From Chrysopilus asiliformis (taxonomy: Eukaryota; Arthropoda; Insecta; Diptera; Rhagionidae): a DNA stretch of 64,000 bases. The number at the start of each line of letters is the position of its first letter. Positions within the stretch are counted from its first letter, which is position 1. Of the stretch, positions 26,959 to 41,900 are shown piece by piece. The stretch lies in NCBI GenBank assembly GCA_964034945.1, contig OZ035962.1:26285530-26349529 (forward strand), written 5' to 3'. A program made the position numbers and the translations under genes. The notes beneath the pieces are model-generated. The model ran no database searches. It was not told the origin of the DNA and was given only the letters and a program-made list of their open reading frames with translations.

Positions 26959-29900
26959 GTGCGAAACAAAAATGCAAAAAAAAGTTCACATTTTTTATAA
27001 AAACATTTTATTTATTGTAAAAAATTTGACAACAAATTTTTTTTATTATTCTTTTTTAATCAAATTTGATAAAAAATTGATTTGTTTCGTAGCTTCTTCT
27101 TTACCTTATCATTGTTTGATAATTGAAAATAAAAAATAATCTTCTCACCTTTCTTTTGCAACGGAATTTTTCCAATAATTCAACTTTTAAACACAATCTG
27201 AAAATGTAATTATCACGCAATTGGCAATTAATTCGCAATCCACCAATTTTTCTAAGAGATAAACAAATTTAGAAATAAAAGCATTATATTATTTAGAAAT
27301 GCAAAGCGCTTTTCACTTATTTTATTTGGACAATTTAAATGAAAAGTGTTGATACAAAAGGTAAGTATTGCTTAAGGCTAAATTGAAGGGAATTTTAAGT
27401 CTTACTGTTTACAGCTTTTAGTTTTTTTTATAAAATGGAGTTCATTTTTTCACTCCATTTTTGTTAATATGGTATTTGTTAAATATCAGGATTCCCATAA
27501 ATAGTGAATATAATTTAAAAAGATGGGGAAAAGGTCAACAAATTGATTTCCCATCAATCAATTTTCCTTAATTTTTACTTTCCTCTGCGTTGCTATAGAA
27601 GCAAAGTTTTGTATTCATGACGGTGACCGAATCGAGAAACTTTCTACGAAATCGGTTTCATGCAAAATTATGAGAATTTCCGTGTGTTGATTTGTCAGTC
27701 TATCTGTCTGTTTGATAGTCTGTTTGATGGTCTGTTTGATGGTCTGTTTGATGGTCTGTCTGACGGTCTGTCTGTCCGTCGATCTGGCGGTCTATTGGTC
27801 TGTCTGTCTATCGGCCTGTCCAATGTACGTATTTTAAAAAACTCAAGAAACTTTTTGTGGCTCAGTTCTACCAAAATCGTAGTTTTCTATCAAGTTTTAA
27901 AAAAGTACCGTTAACTAGAAGGAATTTATGTTTTTTTTTTTTGAAAAAAAAAAGTTTTTGAAATTTTTTTGAAAACTACCCGCTGTGAGGACAAATCCGA
28001 ACAACTAAAATTAAAGAAAATAAAATTTCCTTTACTTTTTTATTCTAACGGTTTTTACGTGTCTGTAACAGTTCTCGAGATATATTAATTTTCACACTCC
28101 TTTTTTTCGAAACTTTAAAAATTGCAGAGGAAAGTCATGTGTTGTTCACATCAGATATTTTTCAATGAAATTCTAATATTTGTGTAATAAACCATAACCT
28201 TTTTGTAGTTAAAAAGAAAATATACTATAATTCTGTACTCTTCAATTTAGCCGAAATATGCTTTTAATTTTAAAACCCCACCGTAAGAATTTCATTTTTC
28301 TTAAGTTTAAGTTCAAGTTTGAGTTTATATAATTTTATGATTATGTAAAGTTTAGTTTTTTTACAGTGCGAAAAGTTTTTATAACTATCGAAGTGACAAA
28401 AAATTCGAAGAGAAATTTTACAAAAAAAAAAAATTTATGTGAAATAAAAACATTTCGTTAATAATTTTATTTTAATTTCGTTATAAAAAAAAGTTTTTAT
28501 TTCGTTTCATTCGTTTATTTGATGAAACTCACATAGTGTTTTCTTTTTCTTCTTTCGTTTTCGTTTTTCGTGTGGCTTTATCGTTGATTTTGTTGTAGAG
28601 TGAGTATTTGCTGAAATATTTAATGAGAAAAAGGAATTTTAAGGACAAAAATTATATTTAAAAAATTTACACATGACAAAAAAAATTAAATATACCTATA
28701 TTTTATATAATTCGATAAACAATAAAATTTTTTAATGCTTTCATCTACTATAGCAAAAAAAAACACTTTTTTAAACTTTAATATATTTTTATTGCATTAA
28801 TACAATGTAATTTTTTATTAATTGCATATGTGCACACAATAAAATGATGCAGTGTCCAATTTGAGTGAGGATTCATCTTACGATTATGTTTTTGGTGGTC
28901 CAATTGAGACCCCACCCTTGTCTTCAACACTCAAGCTGACCTCGCCGCCAATTAGACTGAGATCCGATGGTAATTTTTTATAGAAAAAAATATTGAATTT
29001 TAAAAATAGTTTTAGAAATAGATTTTAGGTAATAATGTGGTAGGTGTATCCATTTTGATTACGCTATGCAAAAAACACAGTATAAGTCCGCTCTAGAGTC
29101 CGACCGAAGGTCAGCTTTTCTTAACCATCGACCGGAACCGAAGCTGAAGCCGAAGGCTCAGCATTAAAGCTGAGATGAATGTTTACCATAAGGAAAAGCA
29201 TCAATAAGAAAGGAATATTGAGGAAAAGTTTTTTTTAATATCTTAAAAATTGCCATAATCAGTCAACTGAAGACGAAAAACTCCTACTTTTTTCGTAATT
29301 TTAATATTTCTTAAGAATTTTGTCTGCGGCACATATTTTTTCGTCGTTATACGAAGTATGTCGTACACAGAGCTTCTATAAGAACAGAGGTTCAAATCAT
29401 ATTGAGCAGCAAAATATGGCGTGAAATTTGGGAATTTATCATTAGCTCGAAAGCTTTACGAAAGCTTTTTTCTGCTTGTGCTAATGATAAATTCCCAAAT
29501 TTCACGCCATATTTTTGCTGCTCAATATGATTTGAACCTCTGTTCTTATAGAAGCTCTGTGTGTCGTATAATAAAGATCATGAAAAATTTCGACATCTCC
29601 ATTTCGCCCAAAAAACATTTCTCGAGCATTTCCGAGTCGATTACAAAAATTTCCTTCCGTCTGTAAGTGCGCACACCTATCGGCTGAAAATCGTATAAAT
29701 TTGACCTACAAAAAGTGAGGGTGGCTTTTAACCTCCATCCGTCTATTCATGGACTTTAAAGTTAATGACAACAAATCCAGCTAGACATTTGAAATTGTTA
29801 TCCGACAGTTTTTCATTAAAAATAGTACAAACGAAGTAGAGAATTATCGTCCAATAAGTATTTTATCAGGGTTCAGTAAAATCTTTGAACGCCTTATCCA

Positions 29901-32900
29901 CCAAGTCTTCTATGATAAACTTGCTATAAATATAACGGAACAACAACACGGATTTATAAAGAAGAAATCGACGACAAGTAACTTACTCGAATTTACAAAT
30001 TTTATTGCCAAAATATTTGAATCTCATGGTCAAATAGATACCATATACACTGGCTTTTCTAAGGCGTTTGACAATGTTAACCACAACATACTTTTAGCTA
30101 AAATGACAAAATATGGTATATCCGGCCAGCTACTTGAGTGGTTACAGTCATACTTACAAGACAGACAAATGCGAGTCTTATTTAACGGCTTTAAATCTCC
30201 CAGTTTCAGTCCGAAATCAGGAGTACCTCAAGGATCTACTCTAGGACCTTTACTATTCTTATTTTATATAAATGACGTATCACATTTTCTGACTTCACCA
30301 TTTTTAATGTTTGCTGACGACCTCAAAATATTCAGAGAGATTAAATCTGTGTTAGATGTTAATTTATTACAAAATGATATAGAAGTCCTGTCGCGTTGGT
30401 GTCATTCTAATGACCTTGTTGTTAATGTCAATAAGTGTTTTAAAATGACGTACACATTGAAAAGATATCCTTTTAATTTTGACTATTATATTAATAACGC
30501 TGTACTACAACAAGTAACTAGTATTAAAGATCTTGGTGTGACCTTTGATCCAAAACTTAATTTCGACAATCATTATACTGATATATCTACCAGAGCTTAT
30601 CGTATGTCTGGATTTATTTTGCGTACTTCAATGTCTCTAAACAACATAAATACAAGTATTTTACTTTATAATTCTTTAGTAAGAAGCATACTAGAATATT
30701 GCTCGGTTGTATGGAATCCTTATAACGAAAATCACAAATTAACTATTGAATCTGTTCAGAGGAAATTCACTAAAAGTGTCCTATTAAGAATAAATAAAAA
30801 AGATTTGAATTATAAAAGAAGATTAGAGCATCTCCACATGCAGTCTCTTGAAAAACGTCGAATTTGTCTTGACGAATGTACACTTTTTAAAGTCATGCAC
30901 GATCTACTTTCAACTTCATTACGACAAGATATAATAATAAGAGTTCCAACTTTCAATTCCAGAAATAAAAACATATTTATGCCACAGGGTACTACGAGCA
31001 ACATATATTATAATTCTCCAATTATTAGATTGCAACGAAACCATGATTTGTTCCAATTTGGTTCTTTTGACTGCAGTTATTTAAATTTTAAAACATCTGT
31101 CAAAAACAAAATTTTAAGTATTTAGAGCTATAGTGTAAATGGAATTTTTTTTTCTGTACTGTAGTTATATCGTAAATAAATAAATAAATATGATTAATTT
31201 CGTGAATTCGAAATCATATAAATTCGAATACGTTCTTCCACAGACCGTTTTATTTTTTTAAAAATTGAAAACTTATAATAAAATGTTTTTCGTATATCGC
31301 TTATCAAAATGGATACATATTTGTGCACATTTTTATTAATGTGAACTTTTTTTTCTTTTCTTTTCTATTTTCTTTGTGAATATTTGTCACATGCAAACAA
31401 ACTTGCAACATGTTAAATTCACAAATTAACCGAAATACATACAAAAAAAAAATACCGTAAATCAAATTGATTGAAATGACATGATCATATATTTTCAAAT
31501 GCAAAAATAAAATAAAATAAAAATATTAAATAAATGAAAGACGGACCACACGGTAGTAATGTAGAGGATGGACGAAGTTTTAGACGCTCGTTTGGTTATA
31601 CCCCAAAAAGACCACGACCCGTAGTGGAACGTGAATCACACGCTTCCAGTAAGGGTCATGGCGAGGACGAGGCCACATTACGGCAGTTGCTTCTTGAGTA
31701 TGTATATTAAATATTAATTATACTATTAAATTATTATTATTACTATACCATAAATATTAATAAAAACTAGATATTAATCGATATATTTTTAAAAATTGAA
31801 TAAACATTGATATTTAAAAAAAAAATTAAAAAAATATTTAAATATGATGTTATTCAATACATTTCTTTTGGTAGGGAAAATATTGAATATTATGTTTTTA
31901 TTATTAAATCAATAATAATAAATGTTTATTAATTGATAATCTCCTTTCCTATATCATTCAATGTTTGTTTGCTATTGTCGTCCTTAATGTTTATCTATTA
32001 GGTTAATATCAATCCAAATAATTTATTCGTTTTACTGTTTCCGAAAACCATCAACACCATTCCAGGATTATAATCATCATCATAAAAATATTAATTTTTC
32101 CATTACATTTATTTTTGCTGTATATTTCAAAAAAAAAATAATGATAATTTTTAAATCATTTTACATCCTTTAATTATTATCATATTTCGTTTTATAAACA
32201 TACATACATATATTAAATTTATTTTTTCTCTCTTTAGGATTACTCATGTTGCAATTTAATTAATTTATATAAATAAATAAGTTCATCAATTTCATTCCAT
32301 TTTGACTGAATTTTGATGCATGAATGATGCTATGCGGTTGCATTGTTAAATTTGATTGTTGAATTATATGAAAAATAATGAACAAGTATTCGTCTGAGAT
32401 TACATTATTGCAATTATGTAAAATAATAAATATGGTTAATGCTATGAAATAATTATTGACTGGCAGACAGCTGCTATACAGTAAGTTTATATTTTTATCA
32501 TTTTTTTTTTATAATTATTAAAATTAGGTATACAAATTTATCCAAATTACGTGCAAAGCCAGTCTAATTTTTTGTTATGATGTTTTTGTGGTATGGTTAG
32601 AAAATGTTAAAAAATATCAAAAATTTGCACAGTTAAAAATGATGCCTCAATTCCAACATTAAAAGTTGCGAATTTTTACAGATTTCTTTTTGTTTATAGA
32701 TTTTTTTTTTGTGAAAATCGTATGTAAACTACACGAATAAAATGTCTGATCGCCAAAAGGATGTAAAAATTACAAATTACTATCTGTAATTTTTTACAGT
32801 TATTGGAAAATAATGTAAAAAAAAAAATTTATTGTAGATTTACAGAACTTTTGTAGATTTACAGAACTCAGTGTTTCGTTGTATTTTTACAATTCCAATA

Positions 32901-35900
32901 ATACTAAAAGTGAAAACATAACAAAAGCTATAATTGCCAATCTGGCAATTATTCAAAACGCGTATGGTGATATTCGTATCAAAATTCGAACAGTTGTACC
33001 AAAATTCCACTTTGAGGGCAAACTTCCAACAAGATTTTTTAAAACTTATTCCAATTGATGTATGGGAGTTTTATGTAGAATCACATCCTAAATAACTTTT
33101 GTTCTTGGACTTTTTTGATAAAATTCACCGTTTTTGAGATATTCACAAAAACCGTTTTCGTTCATATGGGGGGTACCCCCCTTAATGGTCCATTTTTGCC
33201 CATTAACGAACTTAGCCTCGCATTTTACGAAAAACGGATACACGCAAAATTTCAAGTCTCTAGCTCAATCCGTGCGCCCGCAATCCGCGCCACAGACAGA
33301 CAGACGGACGGATGGACAGACAGACAGACAGACGGACGGACGGACGGACATGCAAAATTCAACTTTTTTTATCATTCTAAACACACTGGTGTAATTCATT
33401 TTTGTGTGATGACGGAATCTTGGCGTTACAAACGGTAAGGCAAAGTTAGTATACCCTTTCGTTTCACCATACGGGTATAAAAATAGGAGGCATCAAAAGT
33501 GACATGAATTATTGAACATAAAAAGAGCTTTAGCGAGCTTTCCTTGATTTTCGTTGAAGTCGCGGCCATGCCTTCGAATGCTGGTCATCACGGCAATTTT
33601 GGGGCTTTTCGTGTTTTTTGTATGGAGTTTATTACCCCCCCCCCCCCCCCCCGACCACCCGCCGACCACCCGCCGACCACCCGCCGACCACCCGCCGACC
33701 ACCCGCCGACCACCCGCCGACCACCCGCCGACCACCCGCCGACCACCCGCCTTTCCACGGAAAGTCCACGGAAAGTGTGATGTATTTTAAGAACAGTCCC
33801 TTACGATATTTTGATTATTTAAATCTACTTAAAACTAATCGGTTTTTGACGAAATTAGTATTTATGATAATTTTCCAGAGAAATAAAAACCAGAACATCA
33901 AAAAAGCTTGATTTTGCTTGCTTTAAACTCCCTTAGAGCATCCCTGTCCATAAAATATGTCACACTTTTAAGGGGGGGGGGGGATCTGCTAACGTGACAG
34001 TGGCACAAAACTTCATACACAAAAGCGCACGAAAAGGCGGAGTAGGTTTCAAAGGGTGAGAATTACCGTGACGTATTACTTATGGACACCCGCTAACTCA
34101 TAAAATACTTGACTTATTGAGCTGAAATTTCATCTCATTTTTTCTTGGGGCAAAAGCCCAGAGCCAATAGAAATGATTGGTCAAAAATCATAATGTGGCT
34201 TTATTGCCACCATCTGACTTACACGAGATTTTTAGTTAAAGAAATGCTTCTAAAAAATCAATTTTTCCGCACACCGTAGTTTTTGTTCATGGCAAAAAAA
34301 AAAATTTACTGCGAAAATTATAAGAAAACTTTAACCACTTAACCATTATTATTCATCAATAATTTGGTGGAGCTCCAAAAGCAATAATAGAGTCTTATGA
34401 GCCCAAAGCCAAAATCTGAACCCCCTAAAAGGAACCGAAATTCCCATCCCCAATGCACTAAAGTATAGCAAAACAATAGCATATACATGTGTTGAAATGT
34501 CTGTATGTTCATTTATCGACACATCTAACCCGTAAATGCCCTCGAAATGGTCTACACTTGAACTAAAGAGAAGTAACAGTTCTTCTAATTTGTGGAAAAC
34601 ATGCATGCGGTATTCGTGACACCCCCATACGTTGAAAATCCGTGCGAATACAGGACTTTTAACACATTCATATATTTATATAGAATTGAATGAATAAATA
34701 TACTACATAGTATATTTGAAAAGTTACTATTGAACAATAAATGGAATGTTGTTTTTATATCTATAAAATGTGAACCGTAAAATGAAGTCATATAGGAGCC
34801 ATTTTCATAGCCTCCAACGCATCCCCAAAGTGTTTGAACAAATATTAAATAATAAAGTAATATCATGACTTAAATTAGACTGGTACCAATGTCTTTCTAT
34901 TCCAATATTTCCTTATACTATATAAATATATATGCCTGTGGCAAAAGGCAAAGCATCGTAAGTCGATTTTTAGGCGAAGCCAAAATGATCTGTATTTGCA
35001 TTTCCTGACAGATCACTTCGGTTTCGCCTGAAAACCACTTAAGAAGTTTTGCCTTTTTGCCACAGTTATATTTCTATACACGGTTTATATGAACAGGAAT
35101 CCTCCCCTATCAAGATCCATGCACGAAAACATACAAAACAAATTTTCCTTGCCCTTTAAAAAAATCTATATATTATATGTACACACATCTACGCATCAAC
35201 ATTTATATACACTTGTAGTTTTTGTTCATGGGAGTATATTAAGTAGAAAGAAAAAAATTAATATTCGTCTAGAGATTTCTCACCAAAATGTACACGATAT
35301 CATACTTCCTTATATCATTTCGGCCACAATTTCCATTCCCAATGAGATTTTCACACATTTTCCGAAAGCCAACATCACATTTTTATTATTATACAATAAA
35401 TTTTCTATAATATTATTAAATGATTTTATTATCACGCCTTCTTTATCACTAGTAATTTTATCAAAAATAATAAGCAATTCAATTAGAAATGTTTTTTCTA
35501 GAAATTTAATTTTAATTAAATTTTTTTGAACACATTTCTATCATGTCAACATATAATTTTTAATAAAATAACATCAAATAATCTCTACATATTTTATATT
35601 ATAGTTTACATTCATATCAAATATCATTCTATTTATATAAAAAAATAGATTGTTTTTTTTTAAAAAAAAGTTAATTATATAAAAAAAAGTTATACAAAAT
35701 GAAATTGTGGTGTGACCAAACTATAAAATTTATGCATCATAAATGTTGAATGCCTAATTTATGTTAAAATCTTCCATATTTGCCCGTCTGTAAATATCCA
35801 TTTATTAAAATATATAAATGCAAACATATTTTTTTACTTTTCAAATTTTAGTTTGTCGAATCAAACGATAAACTTTAATTTGTGGTCGAAATGTTTTAAA

Positions 35901-38900
35901 TTTTTGCAACATTATTTGGTTTTGTGTGTGCATGAAATGCCATCCTCGTAATTTTAATAATTTTATCGAAAGTACGCAAACAATTTACGGAATGCAATCA
36001 ATAAATTTATATTGAATGCTTAATTTTATATGGCTTTAGTAAAATTGCACTCATTTTGATTTTTCTTTTTTCCAATTTTCATTATTAACAAAATTAATTA
36101 TTTTAATTACGCTTTTAACATCGCTCTTCATATTCATCGCTTCACATTTTTTCTACTGTGATTTCAATTAATTTAGGTAAACTATTACGTTGCAAAACAT
36201 TAAACAAATGCTTACCGATTTTATTACGATGCTTTATGCTATCGCTTATATAGTAAAAAATATTCATTTCGCATAGATTGTAATTTTTACAATGTTGCTT
36301 GTTGATTTAATAAAAAGGCGACCAAACGATAATTTTTTTTAAATGTAAACAGATTGATTTATAAATAAAATATAGGGTTAAACAAACTCACGTTATAGAA
36401 TAGGCAAATTTGAAAATTATCAAATGATTCATACAAATATACACTCAGAAAAATGTCCAGGTCAACTTTTTGTCAGGTTAACTCTGACCTTACAGAGGTT
36501 TCTGTAAGCCAGCTAGCGGTCAGAGTTAACCTATCTAAGGTCAACTCGTGCAGCTCCCAATGCCCTACTTCACCTGCTGGTGGCTTAATTTCAGAATTTC
36601 TCCGACCACAGGTCAACTCAGTTTTACTTGCCCACATGCAGGCGAACGCGAGCCTGCCCGAGGCCAATTACGCCGTATGTAGGTCGTCGAGTTAGCCTCC
36701 ATTTTTCTGAGTGTAGGGTAGCGTAACAAGTTAGGTTCCCAAGCAACACAAGAGATCGTACAGTAGTCGTCACGCCCTAAATTCCCAGTAACTTCTTGTC
36801 TTAATGGGCCAGATGCCCACTTTACGACCTTTTGCTCGGCTATGGTTGCACTGAAATAATCTGATTATTTATTCGGATTGCGTAAAAACCATTTTTTTTT
36901 CTTTTTAAAAATCAAAACATATTTCTTGTTTTGCATCACTTTCAAACTCAAAATTTCAAACCCTCATTACAAACAATTTTTCAGAATTATAAAAAAACCC
37001 TTTTTTACATTTTTGCTTGAGTTTTCAAAACAAAAACGGAATAAGTACACGTTCAACGGTTCCATCTTTAAAAACAAAGATGTATGTTATATTATTTGCC
37101 ACAAACTTTTGATACCCGGAACCGAATTGTTACTCCGGAACCGAGCATTTTTTTAATTTTCCTGATTGCACATTTGTGTTATTTTTTTTAGCTACTATTG
37201 GAACACTTCCAAAACCACCGAATGGTTATTTCCGTTCAATAAAAACAAAATCGTGACTTTTCTACTTCGTGACTCTTATCTAAATCGCTGATTGCTTTAG
37301 TATCTAATTGCTACTAATAATCGCAACCAAGGATACTTAAATACTATCTTTTCTTGTAATTGTTGGTCGAAATACATTCATTAGCAAACTGCAAAGCTTT
37401 TCACAAAATTGCTAGTCGATATCTGTGAAAACAAAATTAAGTGAGAAAAAGTGATATAAAACATGTAAGAAATAATTTTCTTAAAATGTAGGTGCTTGTT
37501 TTTAAAAGCATTCATATTAATGCGAAATTAAAATCTTGATTTGGGGAAGAATCTGATTTATTTGTAGGTCTTTAAATTTCATTTTAAAAATTCAATGAAT
37601 TTAAATATAAATAGAAATTAATAATAATTTTGTGCATTTATTTAAATGCGCTTAAATGAATTAACATTTGTTTTGTTTTTGTTTTTGCTTTATCAGTCGT
37701 CAAGCTTCATAAACAAATTCATAGTAATTTTCATAGTTTCATTATAATACTTCGTAAAAAATTCAAGTAACAATAAAAAATTCCAAAACCCTACCAAGAC
37801 AATTTAAATATCTGAAGAAACTTCGTTCTACGAAAATTGCATTTTCACCATTCCACAGTAATTTTAGCAGCAACATTGTAAATATAACAATTTATTGGTG
37901 AATTTGATTATTAAAAACATCAGCTAATTGTATATTCTTCTCTCTAGCCATATTTTTTCGCTTTTTTACATAATTATTCTTCATCATCTGCTCTTTATGT
38001 GTTATTCGATGTACATAATATACAAAGGATTAGTTAAGCGTTAATATTGTTTTTTTTTGGATTTTATCGTTTTCCTGCATCCGTGTCGATTCAAAAATAA
38101 TTAATCTGAAAAACAGAAACAAGAAAATTAAGAAAAAAAAATACATTAATATTAAGATCTCACTGTCATCTGTTATAATGTCATCTTCTCTTTTTTTCTG
38201 TTATAGATTTGCATAAATTGGTCAGATTATAGAGCAGTGCGATAAAAACACAATAACCTGACCACACTAGTTTGGGCATACGACATTCACCAACCAAAAA
38301 AAAAATTACTAATAATATAAAAAAAAAGTTTTATTTATATATAAAATAAAAACAACTATACTTAAAATAATTAACAATATTAAAAATGAAGTAAATGAAA
38401 TTAGTCAAAAAGAATATAAAAACAAACTACGGACGGACGTTCAATCCGAAAAGCGCTAACAAAAATTCAAAGTATATTATAGCGAAAACAGAACCAGATT
38501 AAATTTTAATAACAATTAATAAAACATAAAAAAATCGCGTAGATAATTTAATGCGGTAGAAGAAAAAAAAACAAAAAAAAAATAAAACTTAAACGTAATT
38601 CCGAATACGAATAAGAGAGTATTAGGAGTATTCAGTTGCGATAAATACCAAATCGGAAAGAAGAAAAATCGAAAAATCTAATTAGTAAATAATAAGCAAA
38701 AATCTCATCCTTTCTTAAAATATAAAAAAAACATCATCTCTCATCATCTTACCATAAACCAGTTCATCAAAATGATGGGCACTATGCCCCCAAGGTATAT
38801 ACTATCAATATATATTTTTTTACTTCTTAAAAAACTATGCAAAAAAAAAATTAACAATAATAATAATCTTGTTCTTCTAAAACTCTTTATTTGTCTCATA

Positions 38901-41900
38901 TTTTATCTAAAAATTTATGTTTGATAGAACGTTCGTATATAAACAAAATACAAAAAATATCAATCATAAACCTCATCAGTTCACTGCTATTTCAATATTC
39001 GTTCGTTTTATTCAAAAATTTGCAATAATGTTGTATGAAACTTATCTGATATCAAAGATAATCGAGTAACACACGTAAAAAAAGATATTTATTTCATTAT
39101 TAAGCAGCGTTTATTCAGAGAATCGTGACAGATATTCGATTTAGAGGTTTTTTTTTAATCAAAATTGACAAATCCATGTAATTTGAAAAATTTGCACAAA
39201 AGATATGTGAAATTGCCTCTTATCGCTACAAGCAATAGCCGCTTTAGTTGATCGCGATGTGAAACTAAAATATTCCTTTTGTTGGTAGAAATACTATTCA
39301 TATTGATCATTTGACTTAAGTCGACTTAAGTGATTTTTGCTTGTGCCCACAGAATTGTTCATTCAAAATATGTCGATAATTCGCATTTCTTTTGAATGAT
39401 CCTTTGGGCAAAGATTCAAAAAAGCTTTTGTGCGTGAGCTTTTATAAGTCAACATTCGATTGAAAAAGCTGTATCTCTTATTTAGCATTGGTTATGCTTT
39501 TCAAAACTCTTATTTAGCATTGGTTAGTCTTTTCAAATACCTAAAAGCTTGAGTTTGAGTTTTCAAAGTTTCAGACGTTACCACAATGTATAATAAAAAA
39601 AATACACAAAAGCAAAAACTAAGATTTTGTGAACTGGCTTTGAGCTACATTTCTCCGAAGAAAAAAACGGCTTGCTTCTGATCATCATCAAAACGAAGGT
39701 TTTATAAGAAAAGCTTTTCATTGAGGCTTTCTGTTAAATGAAAAGCTTTTCATTAACGCATACTGTTATTAGAAAAACAATCGTTAAAGGTTTCTGTTAT
39801 AATAAAAGCGTTTTGATAAAGCTTTCTGTTATAAGAAATGATTTTATTTAAAGCATTCTGTTATAAGAAAAGCAGTCCGTTAAAGCTTTTCCTTAAAACA
39901 ATCAGTTATAAGAAACAATTTTCGTTAAACCATTCTGTTATAAGAAAAGCAATTCGTTAAAGCTTTCTGTTATGAGAGAAGCCTTTCGTTCAAGCTGTAT
40001 GTTATTAGGAAAGCTTTTCGTTAAAGCGTTTTGCTATAAGAAAAGCTTTTCGTTAAAGCATTCTGTTATAAGAGAAGCTTTTCATTAAAGCTTTCCATAA
40101 TTAGGTACAACTGGTTTAGATATTAAATCCTTTACCGTTCGTTAACTGCAGATATTTCACTATTTTTTTTTTTTGGGTCAAAGTTTAACAATCAAATGCT
40201 TTAAAATCTTATGCCGTAAAATCTTATGGCATAGGGGGTTTCAGTATTTTTTTTTTCTTTAAGATATTTTTAAATTTTAATTTACGAAAAAAAAATTCTT
40301 GTTATCATTGTAATGTTATCATCAATCCAATGTTGTCGTTTGTGAATATTGTTTCAACACGTAAAAACGAATAAAGAAATGTGGAACCAAACTGGAGTTA
40401 ATATCATTAATTTAAAGTAATTCAAATTACTACTTAATAGAATTTATATGCCTGTATTTTTCTGGTAATATTCATATAAGCATTTGCTAATTTACAAATT
40501 ATAATAATAAACTCGTTGGTGGATGTCTATGTCGTTCGTTCGTTCTTTTTTTACTCTCAGTTTAATATATTTTTTGTATAGATTTTTTATTAATGAAAAA
40601 TTCAAATTCATAAATTTAAGCTTTTTTTTTAAATCATAGAAAAACATTCGAAAAGTAATGATTAAAAGTAAAACTTATAAAATATAAAATACCGTCTCCT
40701 TTTGGTTCCCTTTTCGATATAAAAATAGAAGTAAAGTAATCGAGTTTTTTTTTTTAAATTATTCATTTTTACCCAAAAATGTGAATAATAAAGTCGTTTT
40801 TTTTCTCTTGATCGGTTAATTAAAAATCCTAAACTAACAATAATTTCATGTGAAACTCAAATAATATAAATTATAACGAGTTTCTCGAAGAACTTTACTT
40901 CAATTGCAATAAATTTCCATTAATGTGTATTGAAAATTCTGTGCAAGTAGCAACTGGTAATAACATAAAAAATCCTAATACTCAAAGGGCAATAAATAAA
41001 AATTCCCCTGTATACACGTATAATACGGGGATCGTAATTGAAACAAGAGGAAAAAATAGCTTTAAAAAAAATCCATACAGTTTTTTTTAAATGGAAAGTA
41101 GGAAATGAATTGTGGCGGGGCGAGCTAAAGGATAAGGATATAACGGCCAAGAAAAACGCTGTTTGTGTTATAAAACAATAAAAAATAAAAAATAAAGGAG
41201 ACAGAAGAAGGTCAGAGAGAGGCGAAAAGCCCGACGAAAGAACAATCTTTGATCTCAGAAGTTTTCTCAACATTATTGCAAAGGAGCTTTTCGAATTGTT
41301 TGCACACATTTATCCTTAATATCTCTAAACATACATATGTACATATCCGCATAATTCTCATAAACATGAAATGCGAAAAATGAGGCATCGCACGCCCAAG
41401 AAAATTCAAACGCACACATTTTTCATATTTTGTGTAAAAATACAAACATTTTTCATGTATAAATACAAAATATTCTTGGCATACAAACATATAGGACATA
41501 TGCTAAAAAATCGGCTGATATGCCACCCTTCACCGAGTCAGAATGAAAAAAAAAATTTGAAAAAAGTTCTGGGCCAAAAAAATGCAACATTATCGCATAT
41601 GATTAGGGTGACCATATTTCTATCGTGTGAATCCGGGACAGATTATCGATGTAGATTGGTGGGGGCGAAGTGGGAGGAGAAAATTGAATGCTTTGAAGTT
41701 AATCGGGAAAATATGTGTGTTGGGAGGGGGTGATGTGGAAGGGGAAATTGAGATGCTTCACACTTAATCGAGAAAATTTTGAAAGTCCGATCTGAGAATA
41801 AGGTGGTTTGTTTAAACTTTTGTTTATGATTATATTTGGGCCAACAAGTCATTCGGGCATATGTCTGTTGTTACGCTAAGCCAAATTGCACTGTCTAATA

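Larger units (their letters stand above)
31698..38214. other. Large Glut1 intron, proximal part
   Basis: Very AT-rich. Besides the listed repeats I see no exon. A 146-codon frame at 35089-35529 has intron-like composition. Confidence 0.5.

Noticed and set aside
27660..27914. ORF with [16 protein letters not shown] repeats
   Set aside because: Translation of the GTCTGTTTGATG microsatellite.
30810..31004. Minus-strand ORF inside the LINE
   Set aside because: Shadow of the reverse transcriptase frame.
33493..33911. Four overlapping ORFs of 78-97 codons on both strands ([22 protein letters not shown])
   Set aside because: They are translations of the 11-bp minisatellite, which has no stop in any frame.
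35089..35529. 146-codon ORF, plus strand
   Set aside because: Composition and codon use are those of the surrounding AT-rich intron; Asn/Ile/Phe-rich without motifs.
36453..36695. 80-codon ORFs on both strands
   Set aside because: Both lie entirely inside the MITE with ACACTCAGAAAAATG ends.
39700..40100. CRISPR-like array
   Set aside because: Units are contiguous and diverged without unique spacers, in a fly intron: a minisatellite.
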